Source: Synergistaceae bacterium (lineage in GTDB: Bacteria; Synergistota; Synergistia; Synergistales; Synergistaceae). Taken from it: a stretch of 6,523 bases of DNA. The notes below the pieces were generated by a model, which was not told the DNA's origin, did not search any database, and saw nothing but the letters and a program-made list of their open reading frames with translations. A program made the translations under genes and the position numbers. The stretch covers positions 1-6,523 of the forward strand of contig JAISRP010000290.1 in assembly GCA_031273585.1 (NCBI GenBank), in the 5' to 3' direction. This document shows positions 6,502 through 6,523 of this stretch, piece after piece (the first letter of the stretch is position 1; each line of letters begins with the position of its first letter).

Positions 6502-6523
6502 GAGCAAAGAGCGACCTTTTTTG

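Noticed and set aside
6425..6523. Divergent + strand promoter at the right edge
   Set aside because: A TATTAT on the + strand (6470-6475) only overlaps the - strand TATAAT, and there is no -35-like hexamer at a suitable distance.

Overview
The window holds the downstream end of a tryptophan-biosynthesis operon on the + strand and, convergent to it, one large membrane-bound hybrid histidine kinase on the - strand. Between the two stop codons lies a GC-rich composite palindrome. The DNA is GC-rich, yet it uses AGG for arginine and ATA for isoleucine freely in all five genes. Together with the kinase's Cache-type sensor, this reminds me of Synergistota (Synergistetes); some deltaproteobacteria would also fit. 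That placement is a low-confidence inference.

Region 1 (1-4080) has the order trpD (5' end outside the window), trpC-trpF fusion, trpB, trpA. Junctions are tight: trpD and trpCF overlap by 14 nt, trpCF and trpB are 18 nt apart if the GTG at 2078 is used, and trpB and trpA overlap by 4 nt (ATGA). The genes convert anthranilate to tryptophan: phosphoribosyl transfer (TrpD), isomerisation and indole-ring closure (TrpF and TrpC on one polypeptide), then the alpha2beta2 synthase (TrpA/TrpB). All inspected catalytic residues are present, so the pathway segment looks functional. trpE and trpG, which normally precede trpD, are presumably just upstream. No promoter or attenuator of the operon is in the window.

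Region 2 (4081-4254) is the intergenic gap between convergent genes. Almost all of it is a two-armed inverted repeat. Each arm carries two GC-rich hairpins, and the arms flank an AT-rich centre with a third hairpin and T/A runs. It probably acts as a bidirectional terminator and may be a dispersed repeat.

Region 3 (4255-6381, - strand) encodes a 708-residue sensor kinase: membrane anchor, extracytoplasmic double-Cache-like sensor, second membrane helix, short linker, HisKA/HATPase_c core and a C-terminal receiver domain. The kinase core is intact, but the receiver has lost its phospho-acceptor aspartate (Lys in its place) and its conserved Thr/Ser and Lys. It is therefore predicted to be a pseudo-receiver.

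Region 4 (6382-6523) is the kinase leader, with a perfect -10 box, a weaker -35, a small dyad and a strong ribosome binding site. The window is mostly ordinary metabolism. The degenerate receiver and the composite palindrome are the observations most worth a second look.
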